Assembly (NCBI GenBank): GCA_017531445.1
Contig: JAFXKZ010000002.1
Span: 513,286-577,285 of the forward strand
Origin: Kiritimatiellia bacterium
GTDB taxonomy: Bacteria > Verrucomicrobiota > Kiritimatiellia > RFP12 > DVOR01
Direction: 5' to 3'
DNA: 64,000 nt
The notes beneath the pieces are model-generated. The model ran no database searches and was not told the origin of the DNA. It saw only the letters and a program-made list of their open reading frames with translations. Positions within the stretch are counted from its first letter, which is position 1, and each line of letters starts with the position of its first letter. The translations under genes were made by a program, and so were the position numbers. This document shows, piece by piece, positions 27,541-38,100 of the stretch.

Positions 27541-28020
27541 GTGATTATCCTTTCGTAGTGTTGTGTGTCAATTTCTTTAACAATGAATAGAAATCGGTTA
27601 CATATTTTATCAACCGGAAAAGCAAGGCGCAACGAAAAAATCGTCTGCTTTACAAACAACGTAATGTCTGTTGGCACGCGCAATCTCCGGACACTTTCCG
27701 GGATAAACTATCCACGCCAAACACGTGCGCCCGCCCCTTTTCTGCACCTTGAAATTGCCCCCGGTAGAACCGCCGTTAACTATCGGCGAAACTGCGCGCC
27801 AACTTCGCCGACACTTGCTCCCGATCATCGCCGACTTTCACAAGCAACATCGGCGATACTGAAAAACCGTTTCAGGGATAGTGTTTCCAACGGCCGCCCC
27901 TATCCTGTTCGCGGAACGTCCGGTTGTAAAACAGCGCGCAGTCGTCTGCCGTCAGTTCAACGTCAGCAAACCTTCCGACACAAGCCGAATATGCAAAACC
28001 TATTCCCCGGAAAAGACGCA
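27541..28020. other. Intergenic region upstream of gdhA with repeat cluster 2
   Basis: The part nearest gdhA should hold its promoter, though I cannot fix the boxes. From 27771 to 27856 there are several GGCGA/TCGCC motifs (ATCGGCGAAACT, CTTCGCCGAC, CATCGCCGAC) ending in a full AACATCGGCGA at 27846-27856, the same family as the other intergenic clusters. I see no gene. Confidence 0.45.
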
Positions 28021-28058
28021 AAAAACAGTACGCGTTGCTCTCAAGCAACGCGTACTGT
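28017..28058 (-). terminator. Rho-independent terminator of the efflux operon
   Basis: ACAGTACGCGTTGCT (28025-28039) and AGCAACGCGTACTGT (28044-28058) form a perfect 15-bp stem with a CTCA loop. On the minus strand it runs into a T-tract, closing the tetR-to-outer-membrane-factor operon. Confidence 0.88.
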
Positions 28059-28099
28059 GTAAAAGCCCCTTCGTTCAACCGGATGGAAACGCTTCAGAT

Positions 28100-29683
28100 T
28101 TACTGAATATGATCGGCCAAAGGTTCCAGCAGAGGTTCAACGGCCTTGTCAACGCCAAAGAGCTGCTCGGCATTTTCTTCGCCGGCTTCACCTTCCCAAC
28201 CGCCGCAAATAGCCTTGTAGAGTGCCACTTGAGCCGCCGCAATCGTGCCTTCGCAAATCACGCGATCTTCGTCAAGCGAAAAAAGCTTGCGTTGTGCATC
28301 CAAGACGTCAAAGAAGTCTCCGAGACCGGCATTGTATTTATTAGACGCGATTTCATACGCAGCTTGCGCAGCAAGCACACCCTGGCGCAATTGCAGCAAA
28401 CGCTGCTGTTCCTGCACATACGCCGCGTAAGCAGTGCGGATATCCCCCAGTGCAGTCAAAACAGTGTGCTCATATTCTGCCACGGCAATACGCTGTTCTT
28501 CCGTTTTAATCTCAATGTTGGCACGGATCTGCCCCCCACGGAAGATTGGCACCGTAAAGCCGGGGCCAAAGTTGTAGAAATGGCTATCCCAGTCCAGCAA
28601 ATCGCCGAGCTTCAATGAATCAACACCCAGAGAAGCCGAGATGTAGAAATTGGGGTAACGTTCAGCCTTGGCACTTCCCAAACGCTCAACAGCCGCCTTT
28701 AAGAGACGCTCCGAAGCAATGACATCCGGACGGCGGCGAATCGCAGAAACGGAAATGCCCATATCCAACGGAATTGCCTCCGGTTGCGGGATGCGGGTGG
28801 GGCGCAGACCGGCCGGACGCTTCGCCTCGGAATCAGCTTCCACATCTTCGCCATTTTCCGCTTCATCCTGACGCACGGTCACGATTTCCGGAGGCAACGT
28901 GCCCGGTGTAACACCGCAAAGAATCGCAATGGTATTCTCCACGGCAACGATACGCGCCTTCAGATTCGGAATAGAGGCTGCGGTTGTGCGCAGGTCGTAT
29001 TCGGCCTGATTCTTGACGAGTTCATTGGTTAAACCTCCGGCATTGCGGTCGGCCTGCAACTCGTAGTTGGCCTGCTGCAACTTGAGATTGTCCTCGGCAA
29101 CCATTAAACGGCCCTGCAAGGTGCGCAATTCCAAATAGGCGTTTGCCACCGCCGAAGAAACCGAAATCCAAATTGCCTTCAGATTGGCTTCCGTTGCCTC
29201 CATCTCGGCTTCAGCCGCGTCAATCAGGAATTGTTGCCGACCGAAAAGATCCAACTCCCACCGTGCCGTGCCGCTCAAACCATACGAAGTGTAGCGATTA
29301 CGCCCGGAAAGTCCATTATCCGAAGTGCGGTGACGCATGATATCGCCGCCCCCGTCAACCATCGGCAACAAGGCACCCTGCTGATATTCCCAAGCCGCAC
29401 GTGCCGCACGTAAATTCGAGCGCGCGGCCTCCAAGGTGCGATTCGCCGCGTAGGCTTTCGTAATCAAACGCGTCAGCACCTCGTCACCAAAACGCGACCA
29501 CCAGGCGTCCACACGCATATCCGGCGCGATGGTCACCACCGGCAGCGCATCCGGACGCGTATCTCCGGCCACCGCCGCCGTATTCAATACATCCGTCACC
29601 GAACGCTCTTCATACGGCTGATTCAACGAGCTGCACCCGGCCAACGCCAGCAGTGCCCCGAAAATTAAGAGGGAGGTCTTCAC
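28100..29683 (-). CDS. Outer-membrane efflux factor lipoprotein (TolC/OprM/NodT family)
   Basis: This 527-residue outer-membrane channel subunit belongs to a tripartite RND pump. A lipoprotein signal peptide ends in LALAGC (Cys16), so it is lipid-anchored like OprM. Two OEP repeats follow with long coiled-coil helices: residues ~75-270 ([20 protein letters not shown]) and ~300-500 ([40 protein letters not shown]). A low-complexity acidic insert ([13 protein letters not shown]) separates the halves. The C-terminus has an unusual acidic extension after ICGGWEG. Its start overlaps the RND pump stop by 4 bp. Confidence 0.92.
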   Translation of the reverse strand: MKTSLLIFGALLALAGCSSLNQPYEERSVTDVLNTAAVAGDTRPDALPVVTIAPDMRVDAWWSRFGDEVLTRLITKAYAANRTLEAARSNLRAARAAWEYQQGALLPMVDGGGDIMRHRTSDNGLSGRNRYTSYGLSGTARWELDLFGRQQFLIDAAEAEMEATEANLKAIWISVSSAVANAYLELRTLQGRLMVAEDNLKLQQANYELQADRNAGGLTNELVKNQAEYDLRTTAASIPNLKARIVAVENTIAILCGVTPGTLPPEIVTVRQDEAENGEDVEADSEAKRPAGLRPTRIPQPEAIPLDMGISVSAIRRRPDVIASERLLKAAVERLGSAKAERYPNFYISASLGVDSLKLGDLLDWDSHFYNFGPGFTVPIFRGGQIRANIEIKTEEQRIAVAEYEHTVLTALGDIRTAYAAYVQEQQRLLQLRQGVLAAQAAYEIASNKYNAGLGDFFDVLDAQRKLFSLDEDRVICEGTIAAAQVALYKAICGGWEGEAGEENAEQLFGVDKAVEPLLEPLADHIQ

Positions 29684-32600
29684 TTCGTTTCCTCCTTTTT
29701 ATTCGTTTTTCCAAAGAGTGCATACGTGCTTTCACGCATCTTCTCAAAGAGCGAGAAGAGCGCAGGAATCATCAAAAGCCCCACCGAAGTGGAAACCAAC
29801 ATACCCGTATACACCGTTACACCGATATGCTGACGGCTCGCCGCGCCGGCACCTGTAGCATACACCATCGGGAGCACACCCAAAATGAAGGTAAGCGCAG
29901 TCATCAACACCGCACGCAGACGCTCCCCTGCACCTTCGCCGGCGGCATCAATAATCGTCAGCCCCTGTTCACGGCGCGTGGCGGCAAATTCCACAATCAA
30001 AATGGCATTCTTTGCCGCCAGCGAGACCAGAAGCAACAAGCCCAACTGCGCATAAATGGAAAGCGAAAGCCCCCAATACATCAACCCGAACAGTGCGCCC
30101 GAACAGCCCACCACGATTGAAGTCATCACCGGCAGCGGCAACGTCCAGCTCTCGTATTGCGCCACCAGGAAGAGATAGCCGAAAAGGAATGCTGCAATCA
30201 CGAGGATTACCGTCTGCCCTTCCGTTGAGGCTTCCTGGAACGAAAGATCCGTCCATTCAAAGCTGAAGTCCTTGGAGAGCGTTGACTGTGCCACGCGCTT
30301 CACCGCAGCCATCGCCTCACCGGAAGCATAACCATCCTGCGCATTCGCTGTGATTTTGGCCGAAGGGAAGAGATTGTAGCGCGAATAGTTGCGTGTGCCG
30401 CCCACGGTCTCCGTCTCTACCATCGCGCTGACAGGCACCATCGCCCCCGTAGAGCTCTTGGCATACAATCGGCCAATGGCATCAATCGTATCACGCCCCT
30501 GCCAATCGGCTTGCACCACCACCTGGTTTACTTGCGTGCCGATATTGATATCATTCACGTAGTAAGAGCCCAGATAACTCTGAAGCGTTGAATAGAGCGT
30601 TGACACCGGCACCTTATACGTTTCAGCCTTCGTCCGATCCACCTTCAGGTCAATGTGCGGTGTGCCGGAAGTATAAGGCGAGAAGGCAACTGCAATCTCC
30701 GGAGCCTTGTTCAATTCGGCAAGGAAACCACGCAAACTGCGCTCGATGACTTCAGGCGAAGTGGAAGCCAGCGACTGGAACTGAACACTCATACCGCCGG
30801 TCACGCCCAGACCTTGAATCGCCGGAGGCAGCATTGCAAAGAACTTGCCCTCGTGGAAACGTCCGGTCAGTTGCATAATCTGATTCAGAATCGCACGTGC
30901 TGTCTGATCTTTCCCCGGGCGTTTTTCCCAAGTATCAAGCGCAACAATCAGCATACCCGTGTTCTCGGCGTTGCCGGAAACCATCGCCCAGCCCACAACA
31001 GAAAGGACGCTTTTCACTCCGGGAATCTGCCGGATTTCAGACTCAACGCGACGAATGAAATTATCCGTTACCGAGCGGTTCGTTCCTTCACGAAGCGACA
31101 AATCCACAAAGACGACGCCCTGATCTTCTTCCGGCAAGAACGAAGTCGGCGTCTTATTCAAGCAAATGATTGCTGAGGCAACCGTAACGGCAAAGAGCAG
31201 AAACGTCAACAAACGGCGCGCGGCCAGGAACTTCGCCACCATGGCATAATACCGCTTCAGCCAGTCGATAAACCGATTGAACCACGTAAACGGATCCCAA
31301 AATGCCTTATGTTCCTTCGGAGAACCTAGAATGGTCGCGCAGATTGCCGGCGACAGTGTGAGCGCATTCACCGTTGAAAAGCAAATCGCCACCGACATGG
31401 TTACAGCAAACTGCGAATAGATACGCCCGGTGATTCCGGAAATAAAGCCGACCGGAACGAAGATCGCAAGCAACACCAATGTCGTGGCAATTACCGCGCC
31501 CGTCACTTCCGACATCGTCAATAATGTCGCCGTCTTGCGGTCCAGTTTCAGTTTATCCATGTGATATTGGACACGTTCTACGACGACAATTGCATCGTCC
31601 ACCACCGATCCGATGGCCAGCACCAAGGCGAACAGGGTGAGCGTGTTGATGGAAAAACCGAAGAGTTTCAGCGCGGCGAATGTACACAAGAGCGACACTG
31701 GAATGGCGAATAACGGCACCAACGTTGCACGGATATCTTGCAGGAAGACGAAGCAGACAATCACCACAAGCACAAAGGTCTCTATCAGTGTTGAGACAAT
31801 TTCCTTGATGGAAACGCGCACAACTTCCGTTGCATCATACGCAAAGACGCATTCCAGATCTGCAGGGAACGTGGGCTTTAAGCGTTCCAGCTCTGCTTTA
31901 ACAGCATCCACAGCATCGATGGCATTCGTTCCGGGCGTCTGGTTCAATCCCATGGAAACACAGGCTGCACCGTTGAAGAAGCCGGTATTGCCATAACCTT
32001 GTTCACCCACTTCTACACGTGCGATGTCGCGCAACCGCACCAAACCGCCGGCCTCTGCCGAACGCACCACAATCTCTTCAAACTCCTTGACCGAGCCCAA
32101 ACGGCCATCGGTCACAATGCTGTAGACATTCTTGATACGGGGATCTGCCACAGGCGATGCACCCACAGTACCAAGTGCGGCCTGACGGTTTTGCGACTCA
32201 ATCGCATGAATAACTTCAGCCGCATCCATCGACTGCGCCGCCAAACGCTCCGGATCCAACCAGATACGCATTGCGACCTTTGCACCGTGCACATCGGCAC
32301 CTCCTACACCATTGACGCGCAATAACGCATCGCGGACGTTGGAATAGAGGAAGTCGGCAATCTGCAGTTTGTTCATCTCACCTTTCGGCGAACGGAAGGA
32401 GAGAAAGCCCAACATCGACTCCGACCTTGAGCTTACCGAAACCCCTTGTTTGGTCACTTCCACCGGCAATTTCGGCTCGGCGCGCGCTACACGATTCTGC
32501 ACACGCACCATATTCATGTCGCGGTCTGAACCGACAGCAAAGGTAATTGTCAGCGAGTATCTGCCACTGTCGGTACAGGACGAACTCATGTAGAGCATAT

Positions 32601-32919
32601 CTTCCACGCCGTTGATTTCCGATTCGATCGGGATGGCCACCGTATTGGCCAGGTCCACGGCGTTGGCTCCCGGATAGGAGCAACTCACCTGCACGGTCGG
32701 CGGTGCGACTTCAGGGTATTGTTCCACCGGCAGCGTCTTCAGCGCGATAAGCCCCACCAAAGACATCACAATTGCAATCACGATTGCCAAGCGCGGACGA
32801 TTGATAAAGACGCGCGAAAGAATTGATTTTGTCGGCAGTTCTTTCAGCGTCCGCTCAATCACCCGGCGCTCATTGGCCTCTATTTCTTCGAGGCTCATTG
32901 AACGTTCTGTCGTTGCCAT
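29680..32919 (-). CDS. RND multidrug efflux transporter (AcrB/MexB family)
   Basis: This 1,079-residue inner-membrane proton/drug antiporter shows full HAE1 architecture: a first helix after residue 40 ([31 protein letters not shown]), two large periplasmic loops, and twelve membrane helices. The proton-relay aspartates are visible in [18 protein letters not shown]. The segments [18 protein letters not shown] and [10 protein letters not shown] are typical of AcrB. An N-terminal cytoplasmic extension of ~40 residues (acidic/basic, [15 protein letters not shown]) is unusual compared with AcrB. It sits between its adaptor and outer-membrane factor, so the pump is complete; its substrates are not predictable. 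Confidence 0.95.
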   Translation of the reverse strand: MATTERSMSLEEIEANERRVIERTLKELPTKSILSRVFINRPRLAIVIAIVMSLVGLIALKTLPVEQYPEVAPPTVQVSCSYPGANAVDLANTVAIPIESEINGVEDMLYMSSSCTDSGRYSLTITFAVGSDRDMNMVRVQNRVARAEPKLPVEVTKQGVSVSSRSESMLGFLSFRSPKGEMNKLQIADFLYSNVRDALLRVNGVGGADVHGAKVAMRIWLDPERLAAQSMDAAEVIHAIESQNRQAALGTVGASPVADPRIKNVYSIVTDGRLGSVKEFEEIVVRSAEAGGLVRLRDIARVEVGEQGYGNTGFFNGAACVSMGLNQTPGTNAIDAVDAVKAELERLKPTFPADLECVFAYDATEVVRVSIKEIVSTLIETFVLVVIVCFVFLQDIRATLVPLFAIPVSLLCTFAALKLFGFSINTLTLFALVLAIGSVVDDAIVVVERVQYHMDKLKLDRKTATLLTMSEVTGAVIATTLVLLAIFVPVGFISGITGRIYSQFAVTMSVAICFSTVNALTLSPAICATILGSPKEHKAFWDPFTWFNRFIDWLKRYYAMVAKFLAARRLLTFLLFAVTVASAIICLNKTPTSFLPEEDQGVVFVDLSLREGTNRSVTDNFIRRVESEIRQIPGVKSVLSVVGWAMVSGNAENTGMLIVALDTWEKRPGKDQTARAILNQIMQLTGRFHEGKFFAMLPPAIQGLGVTGGMSVQFQSLASTSPEVIERSLRGFLAELNKAPEIAVAFSPYTSGTPHIDLKVDRTKAETYKVPVSTLYSTLQSYLGSYYVNDINIGTQVNQVVVQADWQGRDTIDAIGRLYAKSSTGAMVPVSAMVETETVGGTRNYSRYNLFPSAKITANAQDGYASGEAMAAVKRVAQSTLSKDFSFEWTDLSFQEASTEGQTVILVIAAFLFGYLFLVAQYESWTLPLPVMTSIVVGCSGALFGLMYWGLSLSIYAQLGLLLLVSLAAKNAILIVEFAATRREQGLTIIDAAGEGAGERLRAVLMTALTFILGVLPMVYATGAGAASRQHIGVTVYTGMLVSTSVGLLMIPALFSLFEKMRESTYALFGKTNKKEETK

Positions 32920-32931
32920 AAGCGTAAATCC

Positions 32932-34185
32932 TTACTTAAGCGACGGCGTGCTGCCGTTCGTTGCTGTCACGGCGGCCACAGGCACTGCCGGATTGATCAC
33001 GTTGAGTTTGGAACCTTCCGAGATATTGACCACGCCGACGGTCACCACCTCTTCGCCCTCTTCAAGCCCCGAAAGGATTTCTACATAACCGGCTTGCAAC
33101 TCGCCCAATTTCACGATACGACGCTCTGCGACGCCATTCACATTTACAAAGACATAGTCACCGGTCGCATTTGCCAACACGGCATCTGCAGGAATCGCCA
33201 GACGCGGCTGCGCCATCCGGTCGGAAAGCAACACCGTCACATACGCATTTGAAAGCAGTTCCTGTTTGGGATTGGGGAAACTGTAGCGCACCAAAAGCGA
33301 TGCGGTGGAGGAATCCATTTCATTATCAAAAAAGTCCGGGGAACCTTCCTGACTGTAAATTGAGCCATCTGCAAGACGGAGTTGTGCACGGACCCGATCG
33401 CCCAGGTCGTTTTCCTGCGAAATTCTGCGCCCGTCCAAAAAGATTTTATCCGAGACCGAGAACGCCACACGCACAGGATCAGTTTGGATAATACGCGCAA
33501 GTGCGCCCATGGAAGGGGCCACGTAGTCACCTTTTTTCAGAAGACTTTTGCCGATTCTTCCGGAGATCGGCGCGGTGATCTGAGTGTATCCCAAATTGAT
33601 TTGGGCATTGGCCAAATCGGCCTCGCACTGCTTGATGGCCGCACGCGCTTCCAACATATTGGCATACGCCTGGTCAATTTCCGCTTCCGTTACCGAGCGT
33701 TTATCCACCTTACTGATACGTGCATAGTAGCGGTCAGCATTCTCACTGGCAGCCGTCGCCTTGGCAAGTGCCGCTTCCGCCTGCTTGACACGCGCTTCAT
33801 ACACCCGCGCATCAATCAGAAAGAGCACATCCCCCGCCTGCACGATGGAGCCTTCCTTGAAAGCAACTTCCGCGATGGTACCATCAATCTGCGCACGGAG
33901 ATCTACCACTTCAATCGGCTCAACGTGCCCCATAAAGCTCTGAGGAGGATTCATATCCCGCTTGGCCACGCGTTCGGTTTCCACCGAAACCGGACGGCTC
34001 ATCGCCATGGCCATCTGTGCGGCCGTTGCCGCTTCTTTCTGTTTATCTTCCTGACTCTGCGCATAAATCATCTGCGCCGCCCATCCCAAAATAAAGGCAG
34101 AAGCCGTCAACAAAACCGCACCGATGGTGCCGGCTACCGCACGTGCAGCCGTTGCCTTCTTTACTTCAGTTGTCGTCTCGTCCAT
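32932..34185 (-). CDS. RND efflux periplasmic adaptor (membrane-fusion protein)
   Basis: This 417-residue AcrA/MexA-type adaptor links pump and channel. It has an N-terminal membrane helix (GTIGAVLLTASAFILGWAAQMIYA) with no lipobox cysteine, so it is anchored by the helix. A lipoyl/barrel-sandwich half-motif (VDLRAQIDGTIAEVAFKEGSIVQAGDVLFLID) is followed by a coiled-coil hairpin (~120-190), the second half-motif (ITAPISGRIGKSLLKKGDYV) and a beta-barrel with the membrane-proximal domain. It lies 2 bp after tetR and 12 bp before the pump gene, consistent with a single transcript. Confidence 0.93.
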   Translation of the reverse strand: MDETTTEVKKATAARAVAGTIGAVLLTASAFILGWAAQMIYAQSQEDKQKEAATAAQMAMAMSRPVSVETERVAKRDMNPPQSFMGHVEPIEVVDLRAQIDGTIAEVAFKEGSIVQAGDVLFLIDARVYEARVKQAEAALAKATAASENADRYYARISKVDKRSVTEAEIDQAYANMLEARAAIKQCEADLANAQINLGYTQITAPISGRIGKSLLKKGDYVAPSMGALARIIQTDPVRVAFSVSDKIFLDGRRISQENDLGDRVRAQLRLADGSIYSQEGSPDFFDNEMDSSTASLLVRYSFPNPKQELLSNAYVTVLLSDRMAQPRLAIPADAVLANATGDYVFVNVNGVAERRIVKLGELQAGYVEILSGLEEGEEVVTVGVVNISEGSKLNVINPAVPVAAVTATNGSTPSLK

Positions 34186-34187
34186 GC

Positions 34188-34796
34188 TTATTTACTCCTG
34201 ATTCCTTGAATAATAAAGTCCAGTCCAGCCGAAAGCACTTCCTGCACATTGATCTGCCGATCACGCAAAAAGGCCTCCCGGTAACTACCGAAAAAGGTCA
34301 TATTCATCATCACCGCAATCGATTTCGAGGTCAGCGGAGAAGCAATCTCCCCCGACTGCTTCAGGCGTTCAATACATTCCTGAAGCCTGGAAAAAGGATC
34401 GCGCACCATCAATTCATCCAAATGCTGGCACAACTTATCCTTCAACGCCTCGCTCCACTCCACGCGGCTGATGATAAATCTTAAAAAGTTCCGTTGCTCT
34501 TCGTTGATGGCAATCTCATGCGCCATTCTCATGAAAATCGCCTTTACTTCATCCAACGAAACCGCCGCTTCAATGCCCTTAAGGGGCTCGTATTGCGCGT
34601 GCATCCGCTGAATGATTTCTGCAAGCAGGGCTTCTTTCGACTTGAAATACCAGAAGACCGCCCCTTTCGTCAGATGAAGCCGTGCGGCGATATCGGCGAA
34701 CGTCGTCAAAGCATATCCGCGCGTTGAAAAACATTCCAACGCCATCTGGAGAATCGCTTCGCGCGTCTTCAACGCCTCTTCTTTTGTCCGTCTCAT
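34188..34796 (-). CDS. TetR-family repressor of the efflux operon
   Basis: This 202-residue regulator has the TetR N-terminal HTH (RRTKEEALKTREAILQMALECFSTRGY, then TFADIAARLHLTKGAVFWYFKSKEAL) and a ligand-binding helical C-terminus resembling AcrR/TtgR. It is the first gene of the operon and probably represses it until a pump substrate binds. ATG at 34796 (MRRTKEEALKTR) is chosen because the HTH begins there and AAGGAAG precedes it; the longer frame to 34958 would extend over the promoter. A promoter with repeated AAGGTTG motifs lies just upstream, suggesting autoregulation. Confidence 0.9.
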   Translation of the reverse strand: MRRTKEEALKTREAILQMALECFSTRGYALTTFADIAARLHLTKGAVFWYFKSKEALLAEIIQRMHAQYEPLKGIEAAVSLDEVKAIFMRMAHEIAINEEQRNFLRFIISRVEWSEALKDKLCQHLDELMVRDPFSRLQECIERLKQSGEIASPLTSKSIAVMMNMTFFGSYREAFLRDRQINVQEVLSAGLDFIIQGIRSK

Positions 34797-34818
34797 CGCT
34801 TCCTTAAATGAAAGCAAT

Positions 34819-34852
34819 ATTATACCAACCTTTAAGAATGTATACAACCTTT
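34819..34852 (-). promoter_or_regulatory. Promoter/operator of the tetR-efflux operon
   Basis: On the minus strand, -35 TTGTAT (34842-34847), a 17-bp spacer and -10 TATAAT (34819-34824) form a good promoter. The elements AAGGTTGTATA and AAAGGTTGGTATA form a direct repeat over the -35 and spacer, and GTATAC is palindromic, so this is the likely TetR operator. Confidence 0.65.
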
Positions 34853-34953
34853 TTTCTCTTCCTTTCTTCTGTTGCACCCGATTAAAGACAGCGGCCGCCT
34901 TCCCACTTTTCGCCCCCCATCTTCCCCGCAGTCTCCGCGCAGTTCCAATTTTC

Positions 34954-35033
34954 AACATGGGCGATACGCGTCCTCAATCTGCGCGGGATTGAACACGAAC
35001 ATGGGCGACACTTATCCCCCTGTTTCGCCCATA
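34954..35033. repeat. Intergenic palindromic repeat cluster 3
   Basis: AACATGGGCGA occurs at 34954-34964 and again at 34996-35006; an inverted TCGCCCATATT is at 35023-35033. It is located between tetR and the terminator of the giant gene. Same family as clusters 1, 2 and 4. Confidence 0.6.
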
Positions 35034-35070
35034 TTGAAAAAGGCACTCCACGCCTTATGCGCCCACAAAG

Positions 35071-35107
35071 GAAAACTGCCTCCCGGGGGGTAAGTCCGGG
35101 AGGCAGT
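35071..35107 (-). terminator. Terminator of the giant repeat-protein gene
   Basis: ACTGCCTCCCGG (35075-35086) pairs with CCGGGAGGCAGT (35096-35107) in a 12-bp GC-rich stem. Read on the minus strand it is followed by TTTTCC. Confidence 0.75.
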
Positions 35108-35143
35108 AGCAGTGTGTTATATGTTAATTGGAAATTGCCGGGA

Positions 35144-38100
35144 TTATTCTTCCACGTCTTCCTCTTCTTCGACGTTGTTCGACCACGTGTCGGTCATGCG
35201 CACCGTGAAGTAGAGTGTCGCATCGAGCGTGAGGATGTCGCTCACGTCCACAGGATGGATGTAAATTACCTGCCCACCCTGCACGGTAAACGCCGGAGCT
35301 TCCACGTAAATCGTCCGCAAAACCGTCTCCGCATCGTTGCGTACTTCAATCACCAGCGCACGTGCGTCCAGCGTACGCGCCGTAGTGGCATCCGCATCCT
35401 TGATTGCGGCGGTGACATTAACGAGCGGGACTTTCGTGCCCAGAGTCACATCATCTGCCCATGTATACTGCACATGGCTGACACCGAAATCATAGTTGTA
35501 GCACAACACGGAAGTTTGAGAAGTTGCGTCCACCACCTTGGAGAAAGTGCCACCGAGCAAGGTCGCCACATCGTAGGCATCGCCGCCGGAGACCACCTTG
35601 TCGCCGCTCTGCGCCACAACTTTTTGCGCCGCTGCCACCGCGGCCGCACGATCAAGCAGCTTGATCCCCGTGGCATTTTCCGGGATTTCCTCCAACGTGG
35701 CATACGGCACATTGCCGACGTAAGCCACCACCTTCATAATGGTCAGCCCCGTAGCATCTGCAATGTAAACCATCTCGCATTCCGTGTTGTTCACCATGTC
35801 GAGTGTGCCGGTGAAGCCGGTCATATCGGCAGCAATAATCTGCTTCGTTGCACCTTCAAAGGCATCGACCGTAACCGTAATCACGCCCGAGCCCGTTACC
35901 TGCTTGGTTGTGATACTGCTCTTGGTGTCGGTATTCAACCGGGAAGCAGCGTCCAACTGAATGTACTCAACGGTTTCCAACTTGGATGCGTTCACATTCA
36001 GTTCCGTGCCGGACGCAACAGTCAGACGGCCGATTTCATTGACGGAATTGACCTTGACATACGCACCATTCTTCAGCGTCAAGCTGTCCCCCGCCCAGCG
36101 AATGTGCATAATCGCATCCTGAAGCCCCGGCATTTCACTGTAGCTGCCATCGGTCTTGCCACCATCGACAATTACATCTCCGCCGCGGAAGTCTTCAATC
36201 ACACCCTGGATCTTTGAGCCGGGCTGAATGGTGACACTCGCATAGTAGTAGAAGCAATTCGACTCTGTCGTTGAGGTAATCAACGCGTTGTTGGCCAATT
36301 CAACATTGCCTTCAAAGATATATTGATCCGTCACCGTCAGATTGACACCATCAAAGATGAACTTGCCATTATTGACGCGCTTACCCGTGTACAACTCGCC
36401 CAAATAATAGGTCTTTGACGGATCAACCTGCTTGATCGTTACACTTTCAAACAGTGTCTCTGTGTACAAATTAAAACTATCCGTAGAGGTCGCCTCATTG
36501 GCACCGATCAGCGTAATCGTCAGCTCTGTCACGCCTTCAGCCCGAGCAGCCGCCAAAGCAGCCGCCACCGACTCATACTGCTTATCGCCGATTTGGGCAA
36601 GATACTGCCCCTGCTTCACGCCGTAGGTGCCATCACCATTGACGAGTGGGATAAATCCTTCAGCGCACCATTCCGGGGCAATCGCTACCGTGTACGTGCC
36701 GTTGGAGATGGCGAGTGAAGCTGCTTCAGAGACTTCAATCCTGCCGATGATTGTGCCGATTGTATCCACGGTTACTGCAGGCACAGCATAGCCGGCACTC
36801 GAATAGTCGTAGACGTCAAAGGCGACGTTATCCCCGGCTGCGGTAATGGAGGTGTTACCCGTCAGAGCCACCGTGCCGCTATTGATTGAGACCACGTAAG
36901 AGGTCTTGCTGTTGCCTGTAATCGCAACGTCCTCCAACGTAAAATCTGCATAGTTCTGAATCACGAAGTTGTTGCCGGGAAGCCCATCATGACCGCGGAC
37001 AGCGTCTTCATCCATCACGATTGCACCGTTTTGGATGGTAACGGTATTACCGGAGAGGATCTGGAAGCCGCAAGACTTCGTCCCCGCCGAACCGACCAGC
37101 GTGCCATCGATGGTGTAGGTTTTCCCATTCAAGTCAATCGTGATCGACTTGTTGATGATAATACCGTCACCCGAAGCTTCTGTCAGGAGCGTTACCGTCT
37201 GATCGGGAGCCGCTGCATCCACCGCAGCAACGAGCGTATCATAATAACCTTCGCCCACCTTGGCGACCTTGCCATAGGCCGGATCAACCACAATGCCATA
37301 GGAGCCCTCAGCATTCTGCTCAGCCTTGTAACCCGCGACACAATAGTCGGAAACATCGGTCACAAAGACGCCGCCGGAGATGAAGCCTTCTGTCATCGTG
37401 GAGGCAATCGCGCCATTAAAGGTGCCGCCGGAGACAACAGGTGTCATATCAATCGTTGCCCCATTACTGCCGCCGACATAGAGAACCTCCGTCTTGTAGG
37501 CGTTCGCATTAAAGGTGCCGCCGGTAATACTGAGTGCTGCCTTGTTCGCGTTTGCGCTTGCATTCTGAACGATCACGCGTCCGATAATTTCACCGCCAGA
37601 GATATTCAGCGCGCCGGTCTTCGTCGTGGAGTTGGCAAAGATACGGATGGACTGACGCTTACTCGTAATCGTGCCACCTTCAATATTGACCGTAACATCC
37701 CCCAGGCCACCATTGGTACGACCATCAACGGCGTAGGCAATAATACCACCCTCATACGTCAGATTCTCAATGGTGCCGCTCTTGACCGTCAAGGTTGAGC
37801 CGGGTTCGGTCGTGATCGTATTCGCTGCATACGAAGTGCCGAGCGATGCGCCTGTATACTGATAGCTCAGTTTACCACCACCCACGGCATCTTGAATGGT
37901 TAAGTTACCCTTGTTGAGAATCATCTCATGGTTAGCCGTCACCGTTTCCGCCTTTGTCATACTCACTGTCTGGCCATTGAGGTCAAGCGTAACTGTGGCA
38001 TTGGCAGGAACCGTTACCGTTTCGGTGAGCGCGATGTCGCGGATGACGACGATGGAAGCAGTGTAGCCCTCATTCACAACGTCATCAATCGCGTCTTGAA

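Noticed and set aside
26209..27558. Long plus-strand open frame (449 codons) opposite gdhA
   Set aside because: It is antisense to glutamate dehydrogenase, whose motifs are unmistakable, and its translation is His/Phe-rich without domain signals.
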